Origin: Stagonosporopsis chrysanthemi | Taxonomy: Eukaryota; Ascomycota; Dothideomycetes; Pleosporales; Didymellaceae | DNA: 26,324 nt | Direction of reading: 5' to 3' | Assembly (NCBI GenBank): GCA_022560025.1 | Contig: JAFISE010000257.1 | Location: forward strand, 1 to 26,324 | Part shown: piece by piece, positions 1 through 9,975 of the stretch | Layout: each line of letters opens with the position of its first letter | Numbering within the stretch: position 1 is the first letter of the stretch | Notes under the pieces: generated by a model | Databases searched by the model: none | The model's input: only the letters and a program-made list of their open reading frames with translations | Told to the model about the DNA's origin: nothing | Program-made: the position numbers and the translations under genes

Positions 1-2
1 TA

Positions 3-395
3 CAAAAAGGCACCTAATGCCTACAAGGCAGATGATTATGAATTTCCTCACGCCTCTGTGTAGCTGGGAGCCTTCTGAGCGGTGGATCACCCGCTTCCTT
101 AACCGTCACGCCGATGTACTCCTAAACGCGTGGAGCACGCCTATAGAAGCTACTCGTTACCACGCTGATTCTAGTGAGAGGTACCAACTATACTTCAAAC
201 TACTACACAGCAAAATGGCTGAGTACGACGTCCTACCTGAGAATACCTACAATATGGATGAGAAAGGCTTCGCGATTGGGGTCACTGGGAAGAGTAAGCG
301 GATCTTTGACAAGGTCCTATACTAATCAAAGCAGTTCAGGCAGAGTCTCGACGATGGTAATCGCGAGTGGGTGACGCTCCTGGCGCAGCAATCAT
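3..395 (+). pseudogene. pogo/Fot1-type transposase remnant (5' part cut by window edge)
   Basis: The reading frame carries the stretch between the CENP-B-type HTH and the DDE catalytic core of Tc1/mariner-superfamily pogo/Fot1 transposases. Visible landmarks are a WITRFLNRH-like segment (about nt 85-110), NMDEKGFAIGV (about nt 253-285), which holds the first catalytic Asp, and DDGNREWVTLLA (about nt 350-388). A TAA at 323-325 interrupts the frame, but homology resumes in the same frame beyond it. Homology stops abruptly near 395, where NLR-type sequence begins. Only a middle fragment is present, so no active enzyme can be made. Family assignment rests on motif recognition. Confidence 0.75.
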
Positions 396-1465
396 CCTGC
401 AGCTGGTGCAGAGTGCAAGCGGCTTGTTCATCTGGGCCGCTACTGCCTGTCGCTTCATCCGCGATGGAAAGCGGCTTGCAGCTAAGAAGCTAGAGACAAT
501 CTTGAGGACTAACAGCAGCACTCCCGCCGCACCAGAGAAGCACCTCAACGAGATCTACGTAACTGTACTTAAAAGCTCACTCTCTGCAGAGTACACAGAC
601 GAAGAAAGAGAAGGACATTGTGACATGCTACGGTATGTCGTTGGAAACATTGTGGTATTGCTCTCTCTATTGTCTGCAGGGTGCTCAGGTGCACTGCTTG
701 GTGTTGCAATAAAATACGTTAGCCAGACTCTCGCGGATCTACATGCTATTCTAAACATCCCAGAAGACCTAAACCAGCCGCTTCGTCTGCACCATCCTTC
801 ATTCCGTGACTTCCTGCTCGATAAGAAGAGATACGGTGACGACAGCTTCTGGGTGGATGAGAGGACTGCACACGAGAAGCTGGTGTCTTGCTACCTTGCG
901 CTCATGTCGGCGCCTGTGGCCTTCAGCGAGACATGTGTAGTCTCTCGAAGCCTAGAACGTTGAGAAGCGAGACAGGAGAAGAGAAAGTAGCCAGCAGCCT
1001 GCCGCCCGCGCCGCAGTACGCGTGCCGCTACTGGATCGAGCATCTTGAGCGCGGACAGCAGAGCGTTGCGGACGGAGACGCAGTGCATGTTTTTCTCTAA
1101 ACGCACCTTCTCCACTGGCTTGAAGCGATGAGTATAATAGGAGAGACAGGTCAGTGCGTGCGCTTGCTAGTAAGGCTGCAGGCGTTGGTAGCGGTAAGAG
1201 TGGGTGCGTGGAAGAAACTACAAGACAGACACTGACTTGCAACATAGTCATCTGCAAGTGAGTGTGCAAGCTTCCTCTAGGATACAAACTGTTTTGTGCT
1301 GCGCTTTAGTTCAATCCTTGCAGAAGCGCCCTTGCAGGTGTACTCGTCAGCGCTTGTGTTTGCGCCGGAGAAGAGCATTGTTCGAAGAATGTTCGTTGGC
1401 TAGATCGCTCAGGACATGCAGATGCTGACAGGCAGAGATGCAGAGTGGGATCAAAACAGCGTTAA
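395..1465 (+). pseudogene. NACHT-type fungal NLR (STAND) gene, C-terminal half of the NOD module, broken
   Basis: The first frame (about 395-930) matches the region after the NACHT ATPase in fungal HET-D/HET-E-like STAND proteins: SASGLFIWAATACRFI, then LNEIYVTVLKSSL, then the winged-helix-like LHHPSFRDFLLDKK and FWVDERTAHEKL. Near 905-930 homology moves to another frame (LQRDMCSLSKPRTL, then YACRYWIEHLERG). A TAA at 1098-1100 interrupts it, yet HLLHWLEAMS follows in the same frame. After a degraded gap, 1270-1460 encodes the linker that normally precedes WD40/ANK/TPR sensor repeats (FVLRFSSILAEAPLQVYSSA), with a TAG near 1399. The P-loop half and the sensor repeats are absent. Such proteins are intracellular ligand-gated switches in fungal incompatibility; this copy is dead. 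Confidence 0.8.
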
Positions 1466-1605
1466 ATAAAAGAGAGTACTTAGTGCCTGGAGCACTTAGG
1501 GTTTAATTTTTCTTTGGCATAGAGTTGGACTCTCGTGTCGCGATTGACATGATTCCCCTGAAATAACCTAAACGCTAGGCGTGGGTACGTAGCTGCCCCT
1601 ATAGT

Positions 1606-1812
1606 TCAGTGTCGCCGACAGTTCGGATCATGACAGCGCATCTGATGGAGTCTGTCCTTTGCGGAAGTGTATTTTTTTTTGCATGCTCTGCATGCCCACA
1701 GAACGAATTTGCCGCCTTCGTATGTTGCCATGATGGTGCCCGTTGTCCCTGACCAATCAACCAACGCTGCAGTATTTCCAATCCATTCCAGCTTTTGTAC
1801 AGCTGTAGACAT
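1606..1812 (-). CDS. 68-aa zinc-finger-like protein of unknown function (element copy 1)
   Basis: An uninterrupted 68-codon frame starts at the ATG at 1812. Its C-terminal half holds a potential metal site, CxxC (C41, C44) followed by HxxxCHxxxxC (H56, C60, H61, C65). A homolog of 69 aa lies at 23717-23926 on the other strand. In the C-terminal block around HQMRCHDPNC the codon differences between the two are nearly all synonymous, which supports real coding. The N-terminal half (IGNTAALVDWSGTTGTIMATYEGGK) looks like a short beta-rich domain; I do not recognise the family. The reading frame contains an A8 run encoding lysines. The start is supported because homology begins at the aligned Met in both copies. 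It sits at one end of a dispersed repeat, so it may be a passenger of a mobile element. Confidence 0.55.
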   Translation of the reverse strand: MSTAVQKLEWIGNTAALVDWSGTTGTIMATYEGGKFVLWACRACKKKYTSAKDRLHQMRCHDPNCRRH

Positions 1813-1939
1813 AGTTTACGAGATGATTTGACAGATTAGAAAGTGACTGCGCAAATTTATTAGAAACGTGTGATAGCTTATAAAGGCGCTTTGGAGTACT
1901 TACTGAAAGCTTGCTGATCGCGAGTTTAGCTTTCAGCTT

Positions 1940-2125
1940 TTGAACGAGAAGACAGTGCGTGCCTAGGTGAGATGTTAGCTGGACTGGTAAGTCTTACGCA
2001 TATGTTGTGAAAGGTACACTCACCCTTGCTTGCTGAGAGTGTTGATATCAGCGAATGTTGAGGTAGAGCTTGAAGAAGGAACAGTTTATTGCCTAGGCAT
2101 GGCTCGTGTTATATACACGCGATAA
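1940..2125 (-). promoter_or_regulatory. Leader of the zinc-finger ORF: TATA-like box and putative 5'UTR intron
   Basis: Read on the minus strand, a TATATAA-like box lies near 2109-2117. It is followed by a potential 5'UTR intron with a GTGAGT donor near 2022, a GCTAAC branch point near 1975 and a CCTAG acceptor near 1963. Copy 3 (about 23400-23580, plus strand) aligns over the whole leader. It keeps the GCTAAC...CTCTAG 3' end, but its donor is changed to GGTAGT. The splicing reading is therefore plausible for copy 1 and uncertain for copy 3. A GTAAGTACT is conserved nearer the ATG in both. Confidence 0.35.
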
Positions 2126-2513
2126 AAAGGGCATTATTAATTTCTGTTGAGATTTAAGGTTACACAACAGTGTGCACATGTCCTATAATGCGTTCAATGC
2201 GAGGTCCTTCATGCGGTTTAATATGTTCGAACAACTTCATTGGACTTCTTCGGAGAGCTATTAGCCAATAGGGCACTTCCACAACTCAATGCTTACTCTC
2301 TTTCCGTTCCAAGGCTACGTTCAGCCTTGTTAGGCGCTTTCTTGCACCTGTAAGGCGTTTTTTCCTCACTGTACGGTCCGTGCAAAAGCTCATAACCCTG
2401 AGAGCTGCGGAGAAGGATTCTTGTAGTCCATTCTACTCAACTTGTCTCTGTTCGTAGTTTAACAACTCCGCCAGCAAGTATTAAGCTCTAGAGGCAGGTC
2501 CTCATACGCAAGG

Positions 2514-2688
2514 TGTAGCTGCGTGAGCAGTGTCGTTCCAGAGGCTGTGAATCAACAACTGTATTGCTATCTGTTGTCATGTTGTGATGATCTCTTACAG
2601 GAGTTCTCGTCTCAGAGGTAAGTGCACTTGCCTACTAGGCAATGCCTACCTCAACAGAGTATTACATGACTTACGCCACGTGGTTACA
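2514..2688. mobile_element. ~175-bp MITE, copy 1
   Basis: This closely matches the better-defined copy at 15019-15195. It begins TGTAGCTGCGTG and ends CACGTGGTTACA, imperfect terminal inverted repeats. Here the flanks (CAAGG / GTTAA) show no target-site duplication, so the insertion is old or rearranged. Both copies share a GTAAGTGCACTTGCCTA internal block. Both also share a short open frame that could be mistaken for coding, but the TIR structure explains the conservation better. Confidence 0.6.
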
Positions 2689-4034
2689 GTTAACTACGTT
2701 AACAACTAAAGCTAAGTTACTCTTGCTGTTATACACAGCAAAGGAGACAATAGGTCTATACTAGCTGTTTAAGCAGATGTAGTTTAATCCTAAGCATTAA
2801 CCTTGCATACTCTGTAACAACTAGCAGACAACAGGTCTAATCTAGAAGGACAGACTACAAAAATCGTCCAAGCTAAAGCACGTTGACATTTATAGCCTAT
2901 AGCTGAGGTAGGTCTACAAAGACAGCACAGTTACAGTTTAATAGGCTCTAACAACTGAAATAACTTTAGACGGCTTCACCAAATCACTCTTAGCAGAAAA
3001 ACACTCTTACTTCGTACGTCACTTAGGCCTGGTTAATATCTCATCGCGGATTGATCCAGCGCATCGACACGAAGAGGCTGAATCTGATAATAATTAGACC
3101 TTACCTAAGACTAAGTGAGCTCTAAGGGGGTGTGTCGCAGGCCAAGCGCTGTCTTGAACCTAAAACTGTGTTACTAATTGCGCTGCACAAGGGCCTAGAT
3201 AAAAGCTGAGCTACGGTGCTAAAACAATACAACAACTTACACACTCTTCTTATGATTCTATACCTACAACCCTCGCACCCAACTGTGCAACACTTTCACA
3301 CTGCTTTATTTTGTCTTTGTTTCAAAACTGCACATTCCGTGCTACTATCCACACTACAGCATACTGGGCGGCGACCTGACCAGCAACTGCTTATTGATTG
3401 AGTGTGTGCGGAGCTACTCTAGACTTCGAATGCTCAGCCACATTTCTTCTCTATCTACTAGCAAAGCAAGCGATGCCAAACTGGAAACTACAGTATTGGA
3501 GTTGATTAGGCCGCATGTGCAGCTCTTGGCATGCTGACAGGCCGTGAGTTGCGATGCGTGTGGCTTACTGCCTTCTTTGCCTTAAATTACTGTCAACCTA
3601 TCAGGCACTGTTGTTCTGCACATCGTGGTCAGCCCAGACATCTAGATAACTCTTGCTTGATCAGTGCACAGCCTGTCACGGTTGTTGTACAACTTATCGG
3701 TAAGTAACTAGGTCCCCAGACGACCTATTCATGTATATCCAAAGGCGAAATCAGTGCACTCAGGATCGCAGAATGACCTGTCGAAGTGGCTAACCCTGGT
3801 CACTAACAATATTCTTGCGGTGTGTTGTGCAACTAGTAGAGCGTTTGGAACAGGGAGTTCACAGTCCCCGTCTGTTGCGGTTGTTGCCCTGTCTTGAGCT
3901 CTCTAATTCGCGCAAAATATCAATCCACTCATGATTAACACCGTGCATTAGTTATTTGGCGCTAAAGCGCACTCAAGAGATGTATCTGTGTCTTGCTGGC
4001 TGGAATGCTCAGTAGGTGAGTGAGCTCAGTCTTG
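2689..4034. other. AT-rich intergenic DNA, no gene seen
   Basis: No frame here has recognisable homology, and stops are dense in all frames. The part up to about 3600 belongs to element Z by alignment with the inverted copy. A ~50-bp block at 3312-3362 recurs at about 14363-14414, and both blocks are followed downstream by the same repeat (see 4035-4260). The short frame at 3216-3401 overlaps that repeat and is not credible as a gene. Confidence 0.5.
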
Positions 4035-4260
4035 AAGCAAATCAGGACTCAGGTTCTGATGATAGCGATTGACGGATCGACCGAGAATGGCGTATTCAAG
4101 GCAGGCTACCACGGTGCAGCGGCGCAAATACGATGCAGGGCTGCAGCTATCATGGTGGCTGGTACTCGTTGTGTGGATACACAGACACCACCTCTTTTGT
4201 TATGCGCTAGCTCATGTCACGCTGACTAACCTCGCTACTATCGCAATAACATTCTCCCGT
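4035..4260 (+). repeat. Dispersed repeat 'R', copy 1
   Basis: This aligns in the same orientation with about 14410-14650 (shared AGGTTCTGATGATAGCGA, GGATCGACCGA, CAAGGCAGGCT, TTTGTTATG and AACATT..CCCGT blocks), with scattered transitions. It ends where the next repeat family starts at about 4261. Small open frames inside it differ between the copies and are not credible genes. Confidence 0.6.
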
Positions 4261-4830
4261 GAAAGTGTGTGGATTGGTGCAAAGAATTTCGGTTAGCCAT
4301 CTCTGCCCAGCGGCTACCGGTAACTGACGTAGAACTAACGCTGTTTGGACACCACATACCCCGCTATGCTTCACTCTCGAGGCCAACAAATGCCTTCGAT
4401 GGATTCTGGTGTTGAACAGCGTTGCAGAACGCTTTACTTGATCGGTGAAGAAGACGTAGCCTGGAGTGGTGGAAAATGTAGTCTACTGCAAACTGTATGC
4501 GACTCTGCCCAGAGTCAGCCGTGTTCAGGCGGCAGTGCACCCACCGAGCGACGAATGACAAACCAATAACCATAAATAACGGCGTCTGGGCACCACATAC
4601 CCCGCTATGATTCACCCTAAAGACCAATAAACTGCCTTTGATGGATTCCAGTGTCGAACAGCGGTTCAGAAGGTTTCAGCCGACCGGTGAAGGAGGCGCG
4701 GCCTGGAAGACGTCTCAACACGGCTGACTCGGGGGCGGAGTCGCATACAGATCGCACAGCAGACTGGATTTCTGGTCAGTGCACCGCTCAGATTTACCAG
4801 TCAGTCCAAGGTCTACAGCAAAGCTGACTT
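4261..4830 (+). repeat. Dimeric ~240-bp repeat (units A and B) upstream of the TPR-CHAT gene
   Basis: Two head-to-tail units are marked by CACCACATACCCCGCTATG at 4350 and at 4591, a spacing of 241 bp. Each continues through GATGGATTC, GTCGAACAGC-like, GGTGAAG..GGCG and CACGGCTGACTCG-like blocks. The same pair, spaced 244 bp, precedes the second TPR gene (24208 and 24452). Further copies are at 15660-16020 (inverted, part of a TPR relic) and 20780-21000. Conserved minus-strand frames inside the repeat are shadows. The leader from 4830 to 4971 is also conserved between the TPR genes. Confidence 0.75.
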
Positions 4831-4971
4831 AGCACAGTCGCCCAACTCTTAATGCTAGACGCTTCCAGAAATACCGACTACGGCTTTCCTTGAGACCTTA
4901 CAGCTGTAGAGGGTCAAAAGAGCCATGTAGGGTAAGCTACAGCTAGCAAACGCCTCATCAATCGCAGCAGT

Positions 4972-7900
4972 ATGTCTGGAGCCAGTACGGTACCAGAGAG
5001 GGAATATTCTCCCGGAACTTACAGTGAGTCCCATACGTTACGCAAAAAATAAATACTTAGAGTTATTACAGATGATACAAGTGAGACAACAGGCACATTT
5101 GATGTTGTCGCTGGCAGCAGCCATAATGCTTCCACAAACGGTCCCGCTGGTACAGATCTATTTCGTGTTGGCTTAAAAGTAGTCACTTTACTGAAAAACA
5201 TGAGCGATGAAGAGCTGTGTGGTTTCGTGGAGTTGCATGGGGCCCCAAAGGATGATGTGCAGATCGAATTGTATATTTTTATGCACTTCTATCTGTCTAA
5301 AAGAACATTTTCTTTGGAATGCCTTAAACAAGCCATTCAACAAACGGAAGAGTGGGTGGCGGTAACAGGTCTCGACGATCCCAATCGAGCTCGGCGCTGT
5401 CAGATTCTTGAGATGATGTTAGCTACATTGCACAACTTCACAGACATTACTCAAGGAGCACGGCGTATTGCTGTAGAGGAGGGGTAAGTCAAAAATATAC
5501 AACCCCTTTTTCCATAGAAACATGGAGGGAAAGGCCCAGATGACGGATGTCCATTACTAGACGGATATGCTGCTAACAATCTAAGGTCTCCTAGCCAGAG
5601 AGGCAGTCAAGGGCCTATAAAGAACAAGGTGAGCGCTCCAACGAGCTATCAGAGGGATTATGTGGTTGCCCTAGTACAGAAGTACGAACGAACGGGCAAT
5701 CTAAGCGACTTAAATGAAGCTATTGAGATCATGAGGCAAGTGATAGACATAATGCCAGAAGAATCTAGTGATAGAGAGGATATGCTCAGCAGCTTTGGCG
5801 GTATGCTCAGAAAGCGATTTCAGCGCACTGGATCGATGGACGATCTCAATCGTGCAGTCGAGCTAGCCAACATGGCACTTGATGCTACTCCCCATGACCA
5901 CCCAGAACGAACTGGTCGGTTGAACAACCTTGGAGGGTGGCTCGATACGCGATTTCAGCGCACTGGATCGATGGACGATCTCAACCGTGCAGTCGAGCTA
6001 GCCAACATGGCACTTGATGCTGCTGGTCGCGACCACCCATATCAAGCCATGTCCTTGAACAACCTTGGGCTCTGGCTCGGCAGACGATTTCAGCGCACTG
6101 GATCGATGGACGATCTCAATCGTGCAGTCGAGCTAACCAACATGGCACTCGATGCTACTCCTCACAACCACCCAGATCGAGCTGGACGCTTGGCCAACCT
6201 TGGACTCTGGCTCGGCAAGCAATTTGACCGCACTGGATTGATGGACGATCTAAACCGTGCAGTCGAGCTAGCCAACATGGCACTTGATGCTACTCCTCTC
6301 GACCACCCAAATCGAATCTGGTGGTCGAATAACCTTGGAATCTGGCTCAGCAGCCGATCTGAGCGCACTGGATCGATGGACGATCTCAATCGTGCAGTCG
6401 AGGTAGCCAACATGGCAGTCGATGCTACTCCTCTCAACCACCCAGATCGAACTGGTTGGTTGAACAACCTTGGAATCTGGCTCGGCAGACGATCTGAGCG
6501 CACTGGATCGATGGACGATCTCAATCGTGCAGTCGAGCTAGCCAACATGGCACTTGATGCTACTCCCCATGACCACCCAGAACGAACTGGTCGGTTGAAC
6601 AACCTTGGAAAGTGGCTCGATACGCGATTTCAGCGCACTGGATCGATGGACGATCTCAATCGTGCAGTCGAGCTAGCCAACATGGCAGTTAATGCTACTC
6701 CTCACGGCCACATATATCGAGCTCGCTTCTTAACCGCTCTCGGAAACAAGCTCGGCAGCCGATCTGAGCGTACTGGGTCGATGGACGACCTAAACCGTGC
6801 AGCTGAGGTAGCTGAAATAGCACTCGATGTTGTTCCTCACGACCACCCAGATCGAGCTGTCTGCTTGAACAACCTCGGAAACAATCTCGGCAGGCGATTT
6901 AACCGCACTGGATCGATGGACGATCTCAATCGTGCAGTCGAGCTAGTCAACATGGCACTCGATGCTATTCCTCTCGACCACCCAGATCGAGCTGGACGCT
7001 TGGCCAACCTTGGACTCTGGCTCGGCAAGCGATTTCAGCGCACTGGATCGATGGACGATCTCAACCGTGCAGTCGAGGTAGCCAACATGGCAGTCGATGC
7101 TACTCCTCTCGACCACCCAGATCGAGCTGGCCGTTTGATCACCCTTGGAAACAAGCTCGGCAGGCGATTTAAAGATACTGGATCGATGGAAGATCTCCAC
7201 CGTGCAGTCGAGGTAGCCAGTATGGCAGTGGATGCTGCTGGTCACGACCACCCATATCAAGCCATGTCCTTGAACAACCTTGGGCTCTGGCTCGATACGC
7301 GATTTCAGCGCACTGGATCGATGGACGATCTCAATCGTGCAGTCGAGCTAACCAACATGGCACTCGATGCTACTCCTCACAACCACCCAGATCGAGTTGC
7401 CTACTTGGAAAACCTCGGAACACAGCTCAGCAGCCGATTTACGGGCACTGGATCGATGGACGATCTGAACCGTGCAGTCGAGCTAACCAACATGGCAGTC
7501 AATGCTACTCCCCATGACCACCCAGAACGAACTGGTCGGTTGAACAACCTTGGAATCTGGCTCGGCATGCGATTTCAGCGCACTGGATCGATGAACGATC
7601 TCAATCGTGCAGTCGAGGTAGCCAACATGGCAGTCGATGCTACTCCTCTCAACCACCCAGATCGAGCTCGTTGGCTGAGTAACCTTGGAAGCTTGTTCAG
7701 CAACCGATCCCACCGCACTGGATCGATGGATGATCTAAACCGTGCAGCTGAGGTAGCTGAAATAGCACTCGATGCTACTCCTCACGACCACCCTGATCGA
7801 GCTGCCACATTGAACAACCTTGGACTCAGGCTCGGTAACCGATCCGACCGCACTGGATCGATGGACGATCTCAATCGTGCAGTCGAGGTAGCCAACATGG

Positions 7901-9975
7901 CAGTAGATGCTACTCCCCATGACCACCCAGAACGCACTGGTCGGTTGAACAACCTTGGAATCTGGCTCGGCAGCCGATCTGAGCGCACTGGATCGATGGA
8001 CGATCTCAATCGCGCAGTCGAGGTAGCCAACATGGCAGTCGATGCTACTCCTCTCGACCACCCAGATCGAGCTGGCCGTTTGAAAAACCTCGGAAACATG
8101 CTCGGCAGACGATCTAAGCGCACCGGGTCGATAGACGATCTCAACCGTGCAGTCGAGGCAGCCGACATGGCAGTCACTAATACTCCTGATAACCACCCAG
8201 GCCGAGCTCGCTACTTCGGAGCTCTCGGAACCCAGCTCAGCAGGCGATTTGAGCGCACTGGATCGGTGGACGATGACAACCGTTCCCTTACCTCATATAA
8301 GCAAGCATGGAACTCTTCTACCTCTCCACCAACCGACCGAATTCTCACAGCCCAGCTTGCCTCTATCATTCTTGCCTCTCAGCAGAACTGGGAAGAATCA
8401 TGCAAATTCCTCCAGGGCGCTGTAGAGCTTCTCCCAACTGTGAGCCCGCGGCTTCTGGACAATAATGATAAGCAGCATATGCTTACACAGTTTGCTGGTG
8501 TAGCCTCTATGGCTGCAGCCATTGCCTTGGAAGCGGGGAAGGACGCGGAGTTTGCCCTAAAGCTACTAGACCTAGGCCGTTGTGTCATCGCTGGTCTTTT
8601 GTCAGAAATGCGCACAGACCTTTCTGAGCTCAAAGAACAACACCCAGAATTGGCAGCAGAGTTTGAATCTCTTCGGAATGAGCTGGATTCGCCTTCCAGC
8701 GGATCAGTTCTAGTTAGTGATGCAGCACTGTCATTCGAATCCCAAGCAAGCCGGCGCCATAAAGCAGACCAAGAGTTCAACGAAGTCATTGCAAAAGTAC
8801 GCAACCAACCTGGCTTCCAGAACTTCCTCCTTCCGCCAACCCCCGACGAGCTTATGACCGCTGCAGACCAGGGGCCAATCATCATTATCAACGTAAGCCC
8901 GTATCGTTGCGATGCGTTTCTTGTTGAGCGCCATCAGATCAGAGTGCTGCCGCTGCCCAAGCTAAAAGAAGAGGAGTTGAAGGAGAAGGCCAAACAGCTG
9001 CCAATTCGATCTGTATCAGTGCTGCAGTGGCTGTGGGATGTAGCTGCAGGCCCCATCCTAGACGCTCTTGGATACCATTGCCCAGCCCCCAACAGCAGCT
9101 TGCCTCGTGTATGGTGGATTCCCACAGGAGCACTTAGCCATTTCCCAATCCACGCGGCTGGATTGTACACAAAAGCATTGACTGAGACAGTACTTGATAG
9201 AGTAATGTCATCCTATAGCTCATCTGTCAAGGCATTAGTACATGGACGCCGGCAGAGTGTTCAGGGTGGCACCAATTCTGTCTTAGAGGAGGCACTCCTT
9301 GTCGCTATGCAAAAGACACCAGATCTACCAGGGAACTCAGCCCTTCCTTACGCGGCCAGAGAAGTAGAAATGTTGGTCAAACTCTGCCCAGAGCTAAAGC
9401 TCAAAGCAGTGAGTCCTCTACAGCACAGAAAAGAAGTTTTGGCGCATTTGCGTACATGCAAGGTTTTCCACTTTGCTGGCCACGGACGCTCAGACCCCTT
9501 AGACCCTTCGCGGAGCTGTCTGCTCCTAGAAGACTGGAAGGATAGCCCACTGACTGTAGGAGATCTTCGCGACTCTCATATCCAAAACAGCTCTCCGTTC
9601 CTTGGTTATCTCTCAGCTTGTTCGACTAGCGCAAACAAGGTGAACAGGCTTGTTGATGAGGCTGTGCATCTGGTGAGCGCATTCCAGCTTGCGGGATTCC
9701 GGCACGTCATTGGGACGCTCTGGGAGGTATCTGACAGCCACTGTGTAGACGTGGCTCGGGCGGTGTATGAGACGCTTCGAGATGAAGGGATGACAGACAT
9801 GGCAGTGTGTTGGGGTCTCCATCGAGCGGTCAAGATGCTACTAGATAGGCATATCAAGTCGATGGGAGGGCTGAGAGATGCAGAGCTCAGCAGTGACAAG
9901 GTTGGTGATGAAGAGTGCAAGAGCAGGCTAGAGATTCCGCTGAATTGGGTGCCGTACGTTCACTTTGGGGTCTAG
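4972..9975 (+). CDS. TPR-repeat protein with C-terminal CHAT (caspase-like) protease domain, three exons, ~1617 aa
   Basis: Proposed exons are 4972-5023, 5072-5483 and 5586-9975. Intron 1 is 48 nt (GTGAGT...TTACAG). Intron 2 is 102 nt (GTAAGT...GCTAACAATCTAAG, with a textbook branch point). The phases fit and the second TPR gene has the same structure. Residues 1-17 form a tiny exon. About 18-60 are G/S/N/T-rich, and 61-155 look like a divergent helical repeat. Residues about 192-1090 hold twenty 45-residue TPR units (consensus start GSMDDLNRAVE). Then come a helical linker and the CHAT domain (about 1280-1617) with the dyad His1454 (HFAGHG) and Cys1500 (LSACSTS); the end WVPYVHFGV is typical of the family. 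CHAT is a caspase-superfamily cysteine protease fold. The protein is likely cytosolic, since no signal peptide or membrane segment is seen. Function is inferred: a sensor-protease in cell death or self/non-self recognition. Start choice rests on paralog conservation. Confidence 0.85.
5695..8259 (+). repeat. Tandem array of nineteen 135-bp TPR units (plus a degenerate twentieth)
   Basis: The period is exactly 135 nt (45 codons) from 5695 to about 8260, with a degenerate unit after it and a divergent first unit. The first helix of each unit (GSMDDLNRAVE) is nearly invariant in DNA as well as protein. Variation concentrates at unit positions 28-32, 36-37, 39-40 and 43. Multi-unit blocks recur: DNA from about 6016 to 6180 closely matches 7231 to 7395, nine units later. 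A block near 6181 matches one near 6991, six units later. This indicates homogenisation by unequal exchange or gene conversion. Confidence 0.9.

Larger units (their letters stand above)
1606..3600 (-). repeat. Dispersed element 'Z', copy 1 (carries the zinc-finger ORF)
   Basis: This stretch aligns, in inverted orientation, with about 22480-23926. Shared landmarks include the ORF, the leader, the block around CCCTATTGGC (2255-2275 reversed), CCTTACAGGTGCAAG, the TATGAGGACC block near 2495, and the AAGCAAGCGATGCC block near 3465. A shorter, same-orientation derivative of its leader is at about 13680-13990. Boundaries are approximate and I could not find clean terminal repeats. The strand given is that of the ORF. 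Apart from the ORF, leader and MITE, no coding capacity is visible. Confidence 0.65.

Noticed and set aside
4207..4627. Minus-strand frames conserved between the ~240-bp repeat units (also at 24167-24712)
   Set aside because: They lie inside a dispersed repeat, are interrupted or shifted differently in each copy, and lack a recognisable domain.
6162..8196. Long minus-strand and alternate-frame ORFs over the TPR array
   Set aside because: They are periodic shadows of the 135-bp repeat and have no independent homology.
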